A stretch of 64,000 nucleotides of DNA from Trueperella sp. (GCA_022783305.1 JALEWQ010000063.1:1-64000); one strand, 5' to 3'; numbered from the stretch's first letter, positions 31,651 through 40,782 are shown. Made by a program: numbers and translations. The notes: generated by a model not told the origin, from the letters alone.

Positions 31651-33137
31651 TCGCCCTCCATACGCTGCGTCAGTGCCGTCCGCGCCACCACGCGGTCATC
31701 AATACTGATAGCGCGGTCCGCGACCTCTTGGATGGTCTCGTGCCCGCGCCCTGCAATAAGAATAGTGTCATCGCTGCCGCAGGCCATGATCGTGGTGATG
31801 ATGGCCTGCTCACGATCTGCGATCTCGACGTAGTCGAAGCCCTGAGGGATCCCCGCGATGAGATCGCGGCGGATCTGTGCCGGATCCTCCGAGTGCGGGT
31901 CGTCGTCGGTGATAACCAGATAGTCGGCGTGCTCCGCGACGGCGGCAGCCATTTTCGGGCGCTTACCCCGGTCGCGATCGCCCGCCGAGCCGGTGATGAC
32001 GACGAGCCGACCGCCGCGCGCCGCACGCAGCGAGGTCATCGCCTTGACAAGGGCGTCAGTGTTGTGGGCGAAGTCGACCACCGTGTAGGGGTGCTCCCCC
32101 ACCACCTCCATGCGGCCCGGGATGGTCGGGCTGATGCCGTCCTCGCCGAGCGCGCTCGCCAGCGCCTGCGCGCTCACGCCGGACTCCATCACCATCACGG
32201 CCGCCAACGCGGCGTTGGCCACGTTGAAGCTGCCCGGCAGGCTGGTGAAGGTGTCCAAGGTTCCGGCGGGCCCGGTGAGTTGGATGGTCTGCACGCCCCC
32301 GTCGAGCGTCGAGGCGACCCGCCAATCGGCGTCGTTGCCGCGCACGGACAGCGACACGGCCGCCCCGGGACGACGCTCGCTGACCTCCCGGTACAGGCGC
32401 CGCCCCCACTCGTCGTCGACCGTGATGACGCCGCGCTCGCAGTGGTCCGAGTCGAAGAGCACCGCCTTGGCCCGGAAATACTCTTCGAGCGTCTTGTGGT
32501 AGTCGAGGTGGTCTTGGGTGAGGTTCGTAAATCCCGCCACGTCAAAGCGGATCGGCTCCGTGCGCCCCTGGGCGAGGGCATGAGAGGACGTCTCCATGAC
32601 CAGGTCGGTGCCCCCGCGCTCAACCAGCCTGGCGAGCATGCGCTGCAGGTCGACCGGCTGGGGCGTGGTCAGCTGCGCCGGCACCGCCTCTCCCGCGATC
32701 CGAACCTCAACCGTGCCGATGAGCCCGGTGGTCCGCCCGAGGTGGACCAGCGCGTCGTCGATCATGTAGGCCGTCGAGGTCTTGCCGTTCGTACCGGTCA
32801 CGGCGAAGGTGGTGAGCTTCTCATCCGGGCGACCATAACAGTACGAGGCGACAAGTCCGGCGACTCGCGCGGGGTCCTCCACGACGAGTACGGGCACCCC
32901 GACGTCGCCCGCGATGGCCGCCCCCTCGGCGTCGGTGAGCACGGCGGCGGCCCCGGCCTCGACGGCCGAACGCGCGAAGCGGGCGGCGTGGACGCTGGCG
33001 CCGTGGATCGCCACGAATAGGTCGCCCGGGCGGACCCTCCGGTTGTCGGCGCATACCCCCGTGATCGATCCGTCCACGGGGGCGATATGCAAAAGCTCAG
33101 CGATATCGGCGAGCGAGGTGTGCGAAGGAGCCATCAT
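31647..33137 (-). CDS. murE: UDP-MurNAc-L-Ala-D-Glu ligase for the third residue (MurE)
   Basis: Adds the third, dibasic residue of the stem peptide. ATP loop VTGTNGKTSTAYMIDDAL, substrate loops TTPQPVDLQRML and ETSSHALAQGR, and FTNLTQDHLDYHKTLEEYF are intact. The amino-acid selectivity loop reads DDDPHSEDP, not the DNPR of meso-diaminopimelate enzymes. DDPR is found in Thermotoga MurE, which uses lysine, so L-Lys (or Orn) is the likelier substrate here. That fits the lysine walls of Actinomycetaceae. Length 496. Coupled to murF by ATGA. Confidence 0.95.
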   Translation of the reverse strand: MMAPSHTSLADIAELLHIAPVDGSITGVCADNRRVRPGDLFVAIHGASVHAARFARSAVEAGAAAVLTDAEGAAIAGDVGVPVLVVEDPARVAGLVASYCYGRPDEKLTTFAVTGTNGKTSTAYMIDDALVHLGRTTGLIGTVEVRIAGEAVPAQLTTPQPVDLQRMLARLVERGGTDLVMETSSHALAQGRTEPIRFDVAGFTNLTQDHLDYHKTLEEYFRAKAVLFDSDHCERGVITVDDEWGRRLYREVSERRPGAAVSLSVRGNDADWRVASTLDGGVQTIQLTGPAGTLDTFTSLPGSFNVANAALAAVMVMESGVSAQALASALGEDGISPTIPGRMEVVGEHPYTVVDFAHNTDALVKAMTSLRAARGGRLVVITGSAGDRDRGKRPKMAAAVAEHADYLVITDDDPHSEDPAQIRRDLIAGIPQGFDYVEIADREQAIITTIMACGSDDTILIAGRGHETIQEVADRAISIDDRVVARTALTQRMEGE

Positions 33138-33143
33138 TCTTCC

Positions 33144-35027
33144 CTACTGCTTCGATTGATTCAGTTCCGCCTCGGTCCACGGCAAGCGCACGAGCGGAAC
33201 CTGCGAGGGGGCGACCTTCATCTGGCGCATGGCAAACTGGGCGGTACCGCTGAAGACGGCCGCCGCCGTATCGCCGCCATAGCCGGCACCAGCCGCGTTG
33301 TAGACGATGGAGGCGAAGATGATCTTCGGGTCCTCCGCCGGGATCGTGCCCACGAACGTTCCGGCGCGTTTGGTGAGCGCTCCGGTGGCGTCCGGAACCT
33401 GGGCCGTGCCCGTCTTGCCCGCCACGTTGTAGCCCTCCTCGCGCGCCAGCCAGCCGGTCGAATACGGGTCGGTGACCGCCTGCATCATGTCAAGCATCGT
33501 GTGCGCGGATTCCTCCGTAATGACCTGTCGGGACTCCCCGACGGCGGTCGCCGTGTATTCGCCGTCCACGCTCTGCACCCCATCGACGATGTGAAGGGGG
33601 ATGTAGACCCCCTTGTTTGCGATGACGCTCATCATCTGCCCGAGCTGAAGCGTGGTGGCGCTCCAGGCCTGGCCGAACATCGTGGTGTAGTGTGTGCGCC
33701 CGCCCCAGTCCTCGTAGGGGTAGACGACGCCGCCGCTTTCGCCAGGCAGCTCGATACCGGTTCGCGAGCCCAGGCCGAAGTCCGTCATGTACCGGTAACG
33801 CACCGCGTCCTCGAGCGTGTCGCCAATCTGGATAAGGCCCGTGTTGTAGGACTTGGCGAGCGTGCCGGCCACCGTCAGCCGCTCCGCCGGGTGGTCGTCG
33901 TTATCCCGGATGACCTCCCCGTTCGGCATCTGCATCGGGGTAGAGACGAGGAAGAGATCGAGCGGGGTGATGGTGCCTTCGTTGATGGCGGCCGAATACG
34001 TGACGACCTTGCCAGTGGATCCGGGCTCGACAACCGCGGAGACGGCGCGCGAGTTCCAGTCCGCCGGGTCGGAGGCCGACAGGTTGGCCGGATCGGGCGA
34101 GTTCGAATCGGCGAGAGCGAGCACGCGTCCCGTACCCACCTCGATGACGACGGCGGTGCCCCACTCGGCCCTCTGCTCGGCCACCACCTTGTTGAGGGCG
34201 TCCTCGGTAGCCTTTTGCAGATCCGCGTCGATCGTGAGGTGAACCGAGCCGCCGTCGACGGCGGGAGTCTCGCGACGCTCGGAGTTGGGGAACACGGCCC
34301 CGCCGGCCGCCACCTCGTATTGAAGCATTCCCGGTGTGCCGGAAAGCAGGGTGTCGTACTGCTGCTCGATACCGGCCCGCCCGCTCGGGGTGTCCGACTC
34401 CTCCGTCTGGCCCAGGTAACCCACCACGGTGCCGGCCGTCGTTCCGTTGGGGTACTGGCGCTGCATGAAACGCTCGGGGTAGATGCCGCGGATGCCGAGC
34501 GCGTTGATCTCGCGCCACTCCTCCGGGGAGATGTCAGAGGCGATGAGCTGCCACTTCGACTTCGTCTCGCCCCCGAGCAGAAGACCACCCAGCTCAGCCG
34601 GGTCGGCCTTGAGCAGGGGCGCAAGGATCTTGGCCGCGGCGGCCGCACCCGCGCCGGTGATGTTGCCCTCGTCGTCGCGCGTGACAAAATCGGCGATCTC
34701 GGTCTGGTCGGCGCGCACGTTGTAGCGCTCAAGGGAGGTGGCGAGGACCGCGCCGTTGGCGTCCACGATGTCGCCGCGCTTGGCCTCCAGCGGGTAGGTG
34801 CGCCACCGGAACTCGCGAGCCGTCTCGGCAAGTGTGGAGGCCTGGACCACCTGGAGGTAGACGAGGCGCAGGCCGAGGATAGCGGCGAGAACCATCACAA
34901 CCACCGCGGTCGCCCGCATCCGGCGGTTGGTCACCTTGCGTGCCGCGCGATCGGGTCCCTTCCCGGATCCGAGTCCGCGCCGAATGCCGGCGCGTACGGC
35001 GGACGCGACCGATTGGTCCTGTGACAT
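33144..35027 (-). CDS. ftsI: Septal peptidoglycan transpeptidase FtsI (PBP class B)
   Basis: Cross-links septal peptidoglycan with FtsW. The 627-residue protein has a short basic cytoplasmic N-terminus, one helix (ATAVVVMVLAAILGLRLVYL), a dimerisation domain (RGDIVDANGAVLATS) and the transpeptidase. Catalytic motifs: S-T-G-K with Ser about residue 337 (EPGSTGK; Gly where Phe is usual), SYN in AKSYNTGL, and KTGTAQ. No PASTA domains. It lies between ftsL and murE as expected. Confidence 0.95.
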   Translation of the reverse strand: MSQDQSVASAVRAGIRRGLGSGKGPDRAARKVTNRRMRATAVVVMVLAAILGLRLVYLQVVQASTLAETAREFRWRTYPLEAKRGDIVDANGAVLATSLERYNVRADQTEIADFVTRDDEGNITGAGAAAAAKILAPLLKADPAELGGLLLGGETKSKWQLIASDISPEEWREINALGIRGIYPERFMQRQYPNGTTAGTVVGYLGQTEESDTPSGRAGIEQQYDTLLSGTPGMLQYEVAAGGAVFPNSERRETPAVDGGSVHLTIDADLQKATEDALNKVVAEQRAEWGTAVVIEVGTGRVLALADSNSPDPANLSASDPADWNSRAVSAVVEPGSTGKVVTYSAAINEGTITPLDLFLVSTPMQMPNGEVIRDNDDHPAERLTVAGTLAKSYNTGLIQIGDTLEDAVRYRYMTDFGLGSRTGIELPGESGGVVYPYEDWGGRTHYTTMFGQAWSATTLQLGQMMSVIANKGVYIPLHIVDGVQSVDGEYTATAVGESRQVITEESAHTMLDMMQAVTDPYSTGWLAREEGYNVAGKTGTAQVPDATGALTKRAGTFVGTIPAEDPKIIFASIVYNAAGAGYGGDTAAAVFSGTAQFAMRQMKVAPSQVPLVRLPWTEAELNQSKQ

Positions 35028-35035
35028 GGCGTCCC

Positions 35036-35425
35036 CTAGTCCTGGGCCGGAGCGGTGATCACCCCGGTTTCAAGGTCGATGTGTTGCGCGCCGACGGCGG
35101 GGACCAAACCGAGCCCCTCCGCGCGAGCGCGCAATTGTTGCGGGGTCGCAACGGCGATGACGTCCTTCTTCAAGGTTGCCTCGCGCGCCGCGGCCTCATT
35201 CAATTCCACACTAATGTTTTTGATCTCGTATGCGCCCTGCACCATGCGTGTGTTGAGGTGAAATGCGACGCTGAACGAAGCCACCAACAGCAAGAGGCAC
35301 ACGAGCACCACGCTCCAAAAGCCTCGGGCCGGTGCCGGCGTGGGGACCACGGACAGTCCCGGCATCTCAATGACGGGACGAGAGGAGGGCGCGCTGAGGC
35401 GCTGGCGATCGGCGGCGATGCTCAT
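35036..35425 (-). CDS. ftsL: FtsL-like septum formation initiator
   Basis: 129-residue bitopic membrane protein: about 35 cytoplasmic residues with several Pro, one helix (FWSVVLVCLLLLVASFSVAF) and a short extracytoplasmic coiled coil (IKNISVELNEAAAREATLKK). No enzyme motif. Position between rsmH and ftsI and topology identify it as FtsL; the family is poorly conserved in sequence. Overlaps rsmH by 4 nt. Confidence 0.85.
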   Translation of the reverse strand: MSIAADRQRLSAPSSRPVIEMPGLSVVPTPAPARGFWSVVLVCLLLLVASFSVAFHLNTRMVQGAYEIKNISVELNEAAAREATLKKDVIAVATPQQLRARAEGLGLVPAVGAQHIDLETGVITAPAQD

Positions 35426-36426
35426 GAGTTTTCTCTCCGGTGGTGGTCTGGGCTTACAAGGTGGGAAGGCGTGGGCGCAACGCGTTCGACGGCGCGCAGG
35501 CGGACGGAGGCGCTTCGCGGATTCGCGGCAATCTCGGCCTCGTCGGCCTTGATCGCACCACGAGTGAGCGACGCCAGGTAGGGGCCGTGACCCTCGAGCT
35601 CGATCGGGAGGCCCGCCGGCGTCGTCGACGCGGTGCCCGCGGCGAAGGCGTCCTTGACGAGGCGATCCTCCAGCGACTGGTAGGACTCCACCGCGAGCCG
35701 GCCGCCAACCTTGAGCGACTCGATCGCTCGCGGAAGCGCGAGGCGTAGCGAGTCGAGCTCCCCGTTGACGGCGATGCGCAGAGCCTGGAAGGTGCGCTTG
35801 GCAGGGTTGCCTCCCGTGCGGCGCGCGGGAGCGGGAATTGACTCGCGCACCAGCTGCGCCAGCTCGCCGGTGCGGGTAATCGGTTCCCTCTCACGACGGC
35901 GCACGATCGCCTCGGCGATCCGCCCGGCGAACTTCTCCTCGCCGTAGACGCGCAGGATCCGCGCGATCTCGGTCTTCGATTCGGTTGCCAGGATGCTCGC
36001 GGCCGTGCGCGGAGCGTCGGTATCCATCCGCATGTCGAGCGGAGCGTCGACGGAATAGGAAAAGCCACGCTCCTGCTCGTCGAGCTGGAGGGAGGACACG
36101 CCCAGGTCCATGAGGATGGCCTCAACCTTGCCTTCCTGACCGTACTCGGACGCGACGAGGTCCACATCGTCGTAGGTGGTGTGGACGGCGGTGAAGCGCC
36201 CCGCGAAACGCGCGAGGCGCTCGGAGGCGAGGCGGATGGCCGCCGGGTCGCGGTCGATGCCGACCACGAAGATGTTGGGAAAGCGGGTGAGGAAAGCTTC
36301 ACTATGTCCACCCATGCCGAGCGTGGCGTCGATGAGGACGCCGCTCTCGAGCGCCGGGGCAAGCAGGTCGAGGCAGGTACGGGTCAGGACCGGCACATGC
36401 AGTGCGTTGTTGGAAGCGTCAGCCAC
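35422..36426 (-). CDS. rsmH: 16S rRNA m4C1402 methyltransferase RsmH
   Basis: SAM-dependent N4-methyltransferase acting on C1402 of 16S rRNA (formerly MraW). HVPVLTRTCLDLLAP, DATLGMGGHSEAFL and VEAILMDLGVSSLQLDEQERGF are family motifs; RFAGRF and KRTFQALRIAVNGELDSL follow. GTG 36426 gives 334 residues with AGGAAC upstream; the longer frame overlaps mraZ. It sits directly after mraZ as in most dcw clusters. Confidence 0.95.
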   Translation of the reverse strand: MADASNNALHVPVLTRTCLDLLAPALESGVLIDATLGMGGHSEAFLTRFPNIFVVGIDRDPAAIRLASERLARFAGRFTAVHTTYDDVDLVASEYGQEGKVEAILMDLGVSSLQLDEQERGFSYSVDAPLDMRMDTDAPRTAASILATESKTEIARILRVYGEEKFAGRIAEAIVRRREREPITRTGELAQLVRESIPAPARRTGGNPAKRTFQALRIAVNGELDSLRLALPRAIESLKVGGRLAVESYQSLEDRLVKDAFAAGTASTTPAGLPIELEGHGPYLASLTRGAIKADEAEIAANPRSASVRLRAVERVAPTPSHLVSPDHHRRENS

Positions 36427-36508
36427 TGCCGTTCCTTTCGTGTCGTGGTCCCCCACCGCCGCCCTGAAGCTGGGGAATTGCCGCAGGACGCCGGTGGAGG
36501 GCCGGCCG

Positions 36509-36940
36509 TTAGATGAGCCCGGGGATGAGCTCGTCTTCTCGATCCGCAAACTCGGATTCGTTCGATTCGAGGTACGAATTCCACTTGTCTAGGTCCCACA
36601 CCTCGACGCGCGTGCCGGATCCAATCACCGCCACCTCGCGGTCGAGACTGGCGTACTGGCGAAGCGTGGCGGGGATGGTCACCCGGCCCTGCTTGTCAGG
36701 GATCTGGTCGTTGGCCCCGGAGAGGAAGACGCGGGTGTAGTTGCGTGCATCCCTCGAGGTCATCGGCGCCTGGCGGAGGTTGTCAAGAATGTTTTCGAAC
36801 TCCGACATGGGAAAGATGTACAGGCAGTGTTCCTGTCCACGCGTCATGACGAGCCCGCCCTGGAGCTGATCTCGAAACTTCGCAGGGAGGATCAGACGGC
36901 CCTTGTCGTCCAAACGCGGTTCGTACGTGCCAAGGAACAT
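36509..36940 (-). CDS. mraZ: Transcriptional regulator MraZ
   Basis: 143-residue protein with two swapped-hairpin AbrB-like domains. [24 protein letters not shown] forms the first DxxxR module and [22 protein letters not shown] the second. MraZ represses its own dcw operon by binding tandem repeats. Repeats of the expected form lie over the promoter just upstream, at 36964-36991. A strong purine-rich AGGGGG ribosome-binding site precedes the ATG. Confidence 0.95.
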   Translation of the reverse strand: MFLGTYEPRLDDKGRLILPAKFRDQLQGGLVMTRGQEHCLYIFPMSEFENILDNLRQAPMTSRDARNYTRVFLSGANDQIPDKQGRVTIPATLRQYASLDREVAVIGSGTRVEVWDLDKWNSYLESNESEFADREDELIPGLI

Positions 36941-36960
36941 CTACACCCCCTTTTTCCCGT

Positions 36961-36995
36961 TGGCTCCACTTTACCCCACTTTGCTCCCCACGCAA
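36961..36995 (-). promoter_or_regulatory. mraZ/dcw promoter with MraZ-type boxes
   Basis: Minus strand: -35 TTGCGT (36995-36990), 16-nt spacer, -10 TAAAGT (36973-36968). Three direct repeats GTGGGG, GTGGGG, GTGGAG (starting 36991, 36979 and 36969) overlap these elements with 12- and 10-nt spacing; two have AAA before them. This is the layout expected for MraZ autorepression. Confidence 0.7.
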
Positions 36996-37140
36996 GCGTA
37001 TGACGCACCACTGTGTCGATCTTTTGCGGATGTAGCGACGAAAGATCAGGTGGAGGGCTTTTCTCGGAGGCGGCCCGATGCGAAAGCGCGGACGACGCCG
37101 GGATACCCGATAAAGCCGCTATTTCGGGCGCGTGAGGGCA

Positions 37141-37165
37141 AAGAAAATGCGGCCGAAGCCGCATG
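37141..37165 (-). terminator. Intrinsic terminator after the DUF3040 gene
   Basis: ATGCGGC/GCCGCAT stem (37148-37165) with a TTCG-type tetraloop on the minus strand and a following TTTCTTT. It lies 17 nt after the DUF3040 stop. The rest of 36996-37140 shows no feature I can support. Confidence 0.8.
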
Positions 37166-37182
37166 TGGTGGAAAGTGGAGGG

Positions 37183-37551
37183 CTATCCCTCCTGGCGCTT
37201 ACGCCACTGCTCCATCTGCCTTTCCATGAAGTCCGACCTCCCCGCCTGCTTGCGCGGCTTAGCCTCGCCAGAAACCTTCGTCATCCCCGCCGACAGATAC
37301 CACAAACCCGCGAACACGACGACGACGCCCGCCACCCCTAGGGGCACAAGCTCGCTCGCCACTCCGCCGAGCACCACGAGCAGACCCAGCACGGCCACGA
37401 TGAGACCGATCACTAGGTGCTTGGGAGACAGGGAGGTCTGGGTGGCCTCCCTTTCCTTGGACGCCAAGGACTGCGCGAGCCGCGGATCGTCGTCGACGAG
37501 CTGCGCCTCGAGCTGCTCGAGCATCCTGCGTTCGTAGTCAGAAAGAGCCAT
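37183..37551 (-). CDS. DUF3040 small membrane protein
   Basis: 122-residue protein starting MALSDYERRMLEQLEAQLVDDDP, the DUF3040 signature common in actinobacteria. Two hydrophobic helices (about 47-63 and 67-87) are followed by a basic cytoplasmic tail rich in Lys, Arg and Gln. Function unknown. It is regularly found just upstream of mraZ. ATG 37551 has GGGAGA upstream; the longer frame to 38010 lies inside dinB. Confidence 0.88.
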   Translation of the reverse strand: MALSDYERRMLEQLEAQLVDDDPRLAQSLASKEREATQTSLSPKHLVIGLIVAVLGLLVVLGGVASELVPLGVAGVVVVFAGLWYLSAGMTKVSGEAKPRKQAGRSDFMERQMEQWRKRQEG

Positions 37552-37579
37552 GGTTTCTCCCTTGATCGGTCTATTCATC

Positions 37580-38854
37580 CTACCAAATCCGCTCCCCCGA
37601 ACGCTCGGCGCTTTCGCCGCTCGGATAACTCGGCGCTCGTCCGTCCCGCTCCACCAACGACGCCGGACCCAGCGCACCCGCCCCGAAGCGAGAGCGAACC
37701 GAGTCCATCGCAGCTTCGGCCCTCCCACGCCGGCCGTCGTCGCCGATCGCGAGCTGAATTCCCTCCTCGAGCCCAGCGAGGTTCTCGGCCCGGACCCCGA
37801 GCAACCGGATCCCGCCGTCGGGCACCCCTGCGGCCTCAAAGAGCCGCCGCGCAGCGCCGAAAACATCCGCGGCGAGCGCGGTAGGCGCCCCGAGGGTGAG
37901 GGTGCGCGAGACGGTGGAGAAGTCAGCGGCCGAGCGCACCTTAATCCCGATAGTCCACGACACGACGCCGGCGCGGCGAAGCCGGCGGGCGACGTCGTGA
38001 GAAAGCTCAAGCAGAGCCCTCTCCCCCTCCGCCCTGGTAGCGAGGGGTTCGAAGTAGGTCTGCTCTCGGCTAATCGACTTCTCCTTGCGCTGCGGAGTCA
38101 CCTTGCGCGGGTCACTGCCCATGGCCAGGGCGTACAGCTGCGAGCCGGCGGCCTGCCCGAGCAAGCCGCGCAGGCGCGCCTCACCGAGGGCCGCGAGGTC
38201 GCCGATGGTGGCAATACCCTTGCGCTCGAGCCTCTCGCGCGTCTTGTCGCCCACTCCCCACAGCGCGCCGACCGGCAGGCCATGGAGGAAGGGGAGCGTC
38301 TGGTCCTTCGGGATGAGGAGGAGCCCGTCGGGTTTTGCCTGGGCCGATGCGATCTTAGCCACGTGCTTGGTGGCGGCCACCCCTACGGAGGCCGTCAGGC
38401 GCTCCTGGTCGTAGATGCGCCGGCGCAGCTCGGTGGCGATGGTCAGCGGGGAGCCGAAGATCTTGCGGGCGCCGGACACGTCGAGGAAGGCCTCGTCCAC
38501 CGAGAGCGGCTCGACCAGCGGGGTGAACTCGGCAAAGATCGCCTTGATGCGGGCGGAAACCTCGCCGTAGAGCCCTTTGGAGTGGGGCAGAATGATGAGG
38601 TCCGGACACAGTCGCTTTGCGCGAGCCACCGGCATGGCCGAGTTCACCCCGGAACGCCTGGCCTCATACGAGGCCGCGGAGATGACCCCGCGTTCCTGGC
38701 CGCCCACCGCCACTGGCTTGCCCACCAGCTCAGGCTTGGTCAGCAATTCGACCGAAACGAAAAAGGCGTCCATGTCCACGTGAAGGATTGGGGTCTGCGA
38801 ATCGTCGCTACCCCAATCTTTCTTCGCCTCCGGCGAGCGCGGTGCCCGTGACAT
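37580..38854 (-). CDS. dinB: DNA polymerase IV (DinB)
   Basis: Y-family translesion polymerase of 424 residues. Catalytic motifs ILHVDMDAFFVSVEL and PLSVDEAFLDVSGAR provide the three acidic residues; AKIASAQAKPDGLLLI and GVGDKTRERLERKGI form palm and thumb regions. No obvious C-terminal clamp motif of the QLxLF type was seen (IQLAIGDDG is present but weak). ATG 38854 has a strong GGAGGGGAGGG ribosome-binding site. No LexA box is apparent upstream. Confidence 0.94.
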   Translation of the reverse strand: MSRAPRSPEAKKDWGSDDSQTPILHVDMDAFFVSVELLTKPELVGKPVAVGGQERGVISAASYEARRSGVNSAMPVARAKRLCPDLIILPHSKGLYGEVSARIKAIFAEFTPLVEPLSVDEAFLDVSGARKIFGSPLTIATELRRRIYDQERLTASVGVAATKHVAKIASAQAKPDGLLLIPKDQTLPFLHGLPVGALWGVGDKTRERLERKGIATIGDLAALGEARLRGLLGQAAGSQLYALAMGSDPRKVTPQRKEKSISREQTYFEPLATRAEGERALLELSHDVARRLRRAGVVSWTIGIKVRSAADFSTVSRTLTLGAPTALAADVFGAARRLFEAAGVPDGGIRLLGVRAENLAGLEEGIQLAIGDDGRRGRAEAAMDSVRSRFGAGALGPASLVERDGRAPSYPSGESAERSGERIW

Positions 38855-38881
38855 GTCCCTCCCCTCCTTCAAGGATGAGTC

Positions 38882-38887
38882 TAGACT
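38882..38887 (+). promoter_or_regulatory. Putative -10 (TAGACT) of a leaderless promoter
   Basis: TAGACT, 6-nt spacer, ATG 38894; no Shine-Dalgarno sequence for this ATG. Confidence 0.45.
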
Positions 38888-38893
38888 GTGGCC

Positions 38894-39718
38894 ATGGCCC
38901 GCAAATCAAACGCAGGACTCACGCGCGTCCAGACCTCCATGTCGAGCGTGGATATCGTCGAGCGCGACGGCCTGCTCACCCTGTACGTGGACGGCGTGGA
39001 GTCCTCCGCCATCGACCCGCTCGATCCCGCCCACCTCGAGTTCGAATACATGCAGCACATCCGCATCGCGCTCGATGCGATGATCGACGGGCCCGTCCGC
39101 GCCCTCCACCTGGGCGGGGCGGGCTGCGCGCTCGCGCGTGCGATCGACGCCGAACGGCCCGGCTCACGCCAACTGGCCATCGAGATCGACCCCGAACTCG
39201 CCACGCTCGTGCGCGAGTGGATCGACCTGCCCTCAGCGCCGCGGCTACGCATCCGCGCCGAGGACGCGCGCGTGACGCTCGACACCAATAGCGGATCGTG
39301 GCACCTCATCGTGCGCGACGCCTTCGCCGCCGGCCGCATCCCCCGCCACCTCACCACGGTGGAGGCCCACGCGGATGCCGCGCGCCTGCTGGCGGACGGG
39401 GGCCTGTACGCGCTCAACATCGCCGGCGAAGCGGGCCTGGCCCCCGTCTATCGCGAGGTGCGCGCGCTCCGCATCAGCTTCGCCCATATCGCGGCGATCG
39501 CCGATCCCGCCATCGTCAAGGGCCACCGCTTCGGCAACGTCATCCTGCTCGCCTCCCAGGCCCCGCTCCCGCTCGAAACCATGTCCCGCGCCGTGCGCCG
39601 CCTGCCCCTGCCGACGGTGGTGGTGGGGCAGGCGCGACTAGAGGAGTCGGCAGCCGGCGCACCCCTCCTTCACGACGCCGACGTCGGCTGGCCGCCGGCC
39701 GCGCCCCTACGAGGCTAA
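38894..39718 (+). CDS. Spermidine synthase-like class I methyltransferase fold protein
   Basis: 274-residue protein with the Rossmann fold of spermidine synthases: LHLGGAGCALARAI (motif I), QLAIEIDPELATLVREW (acidic strand 2 end) and RIRAEDARVTL. Where spermidine synthases have DSSDP in the active site, this has IVRDAFAAGRIP, so polyamine synthase activity is doubtful. Such proteins are common in actinobacteria with unknown substrate. It is convergent with the PAC2 gene (4 nt between stops). The GTG at 38888 is a less likely start. Confidence 0.8.
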   Translation: MARKSNAGLTRVQTSMSSVDIVERDGLLTLYVDGVESSAIDPLDPAHLEFEYMQHIRIALDAMIDGPVRALHLGGAGCALARAIDAERPGSRQLAIEIDPELATLVREWIDLPSAPRLRIRAEDARVTLDTNSGSWHLIVRDAFAAGRIPRHLTTVEAHADAARLLADGGLYALNIAGEAGLAPVYREVRALRISFAHIAAIADPAIVKGHRFGNVILLASQAPLPLETMSRAVRRLPLPTVVVGQARLEESAAGAPLLHDADVGWPPAAPLRG

Positions 39719-39722
39719 CGAG

Positions 39723-40739
39723 CTACTTTTCGCCACCCTCGGACTCGTCGTCGCGCGAGAGCCGGCCGAATCCCCCGCGAAAGCCCTTGCCGAGGCGGCG
39801 CAAATCCGAGGCGAAGCCGCGCTGTTCAACCTTGGTTTTCTGCACCCGATCGAGCGGGGAGGATTCGTGGGAGGCGAGGAACTGCTCCACGGCGTCGCCA
39901 ATTTCCTCCGAAGAGGGGATGACGGGCAGAGACTCGTCGTTGGTGACGAAGCCGACGTCGGAGGCGTCGTAGTCCGCCTCCAGCTTGCGAACAAGCTGAT
40001 CGAAGTCGGAGCCCTCCACGCGCATCTCCTCCATTGCGCCGCGCTGTGAATCCTCAAGCTGTTCGAGGTCGCCCAACGGGAAGGTCGGTCCGCCGCGTGC
40101 GGCCAACATCTTGATCGCCGCGAGCGCGCCCGCGATGAACGGGCTCTCCCCGCGCACCAGGTAGAACGGAACGCGTACTCGGATGTTGATCACCGGCACG
40201 CAACGCGCGGCCGCGGCGTGCTCGAAGACGTCGGACAGCTCGGCGTAGTGCTCGGCGAAACCCTCAACCACCGGGTGTTTACCGGCGGACTCGGTGGTGC
40301 GGATGAGCATGTCCACCGGCCGCGTGTGCGGCACGGGGGCTGGCATCGCGGCAAACGAGTACACGCTCTGCACTCCGAAGCGCTCCACGATCTCCAGGAT
40401 GTCCTCGGCCATCGCGTTCCACCTGAAGTCAGGCTCGAGGCCCTCGAGGTAAAGGAAGGACTCCCCGTGCACATCGGTGACGAGCATGAGGGCGACGTGC
40501 GGCATGGTCATACCGACAATGTGGCCGTCGGAGTAGCTGACGATAGGGCGCTGGGCGCGATAGTCGAAGAGAGGATCGGGATCGAAGGAGCCGATCTGCT
40601 CCGCGTCGAGCGTCTTGATGGTCGCATCGATGGCTTGGGCGGTGTTGCCGGCGTCGATGAGCGGGTCGACGAGGTTGAGCACCAGCGTCCGCACGCGCAG
40701 GTTTTCGATGCCTGGCTCAAGTGTGTAGAAATGTGCCAC
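39723..40739 (-). CDS. PAC2 family protein
   Basis: 338-residue member of the PAC2 (proteasome assembly chaperone-like) family, widespread in actinobacteria. PHVALMLVTDVHGESFLYLEG, FGVQSVYSFAAMPAPVPHTRP and VRVPFYLVRGESPFIAGALA belong to the conserved core; the last 40 residues are basic and Gly-rich. Function unclear; no proteasome gene is in the window. GTG 40739 is chosen because AGGAGG lies 7 nt upstream; TTG 40745 is too close to it. Confidence 0.88.
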   Translation of the reverse strand: MAHFYTLEPGIENLRVRTLVLNLVDPLIDAGNTAQAIDATIKTLDAEQIGSFDPDPLFDYRAQRPIVSYSDGHIVGMTMPHVALMLVTDVHGESFLYLEGLEPDFRWNAMAEDILEIVERFGVQSVYSFAAMPAPVPHTRPVDMLIRTTESAGKHPVVEGFAEHYAELSDVFEHAAAARCVPVINIRVRVPFYLVRGESPFIAGALAAIKMLAARGGPTFPLGDLEQLEDSQRGAMEEMRVEGSDFDQLVRKLEADYDASDVGFVTNDESLPVIPSSEEIGDAVEQFLASHESSPLDRVQKTKVEQRGFASDLRRLGKGFRGGFGRLSRDDESEGGEK

Positions 40740-40782
40740 GATCAATCCTCCTCTTCCTACATTCTCACAACGCGCCGCCCGC

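Noticed and set aside
33087..35024. 645-codon open frame on the plus strand
   Set aside because: It is the antisense of ftsI; its translation is Arg/Asp/His-rich without any domain, and long antisense frames are expected in GC-rich DNA.
37550..38851. 433-codon plus-strand frame
   Set aside because: Antisense of dinB; composition typical of shadow frames.
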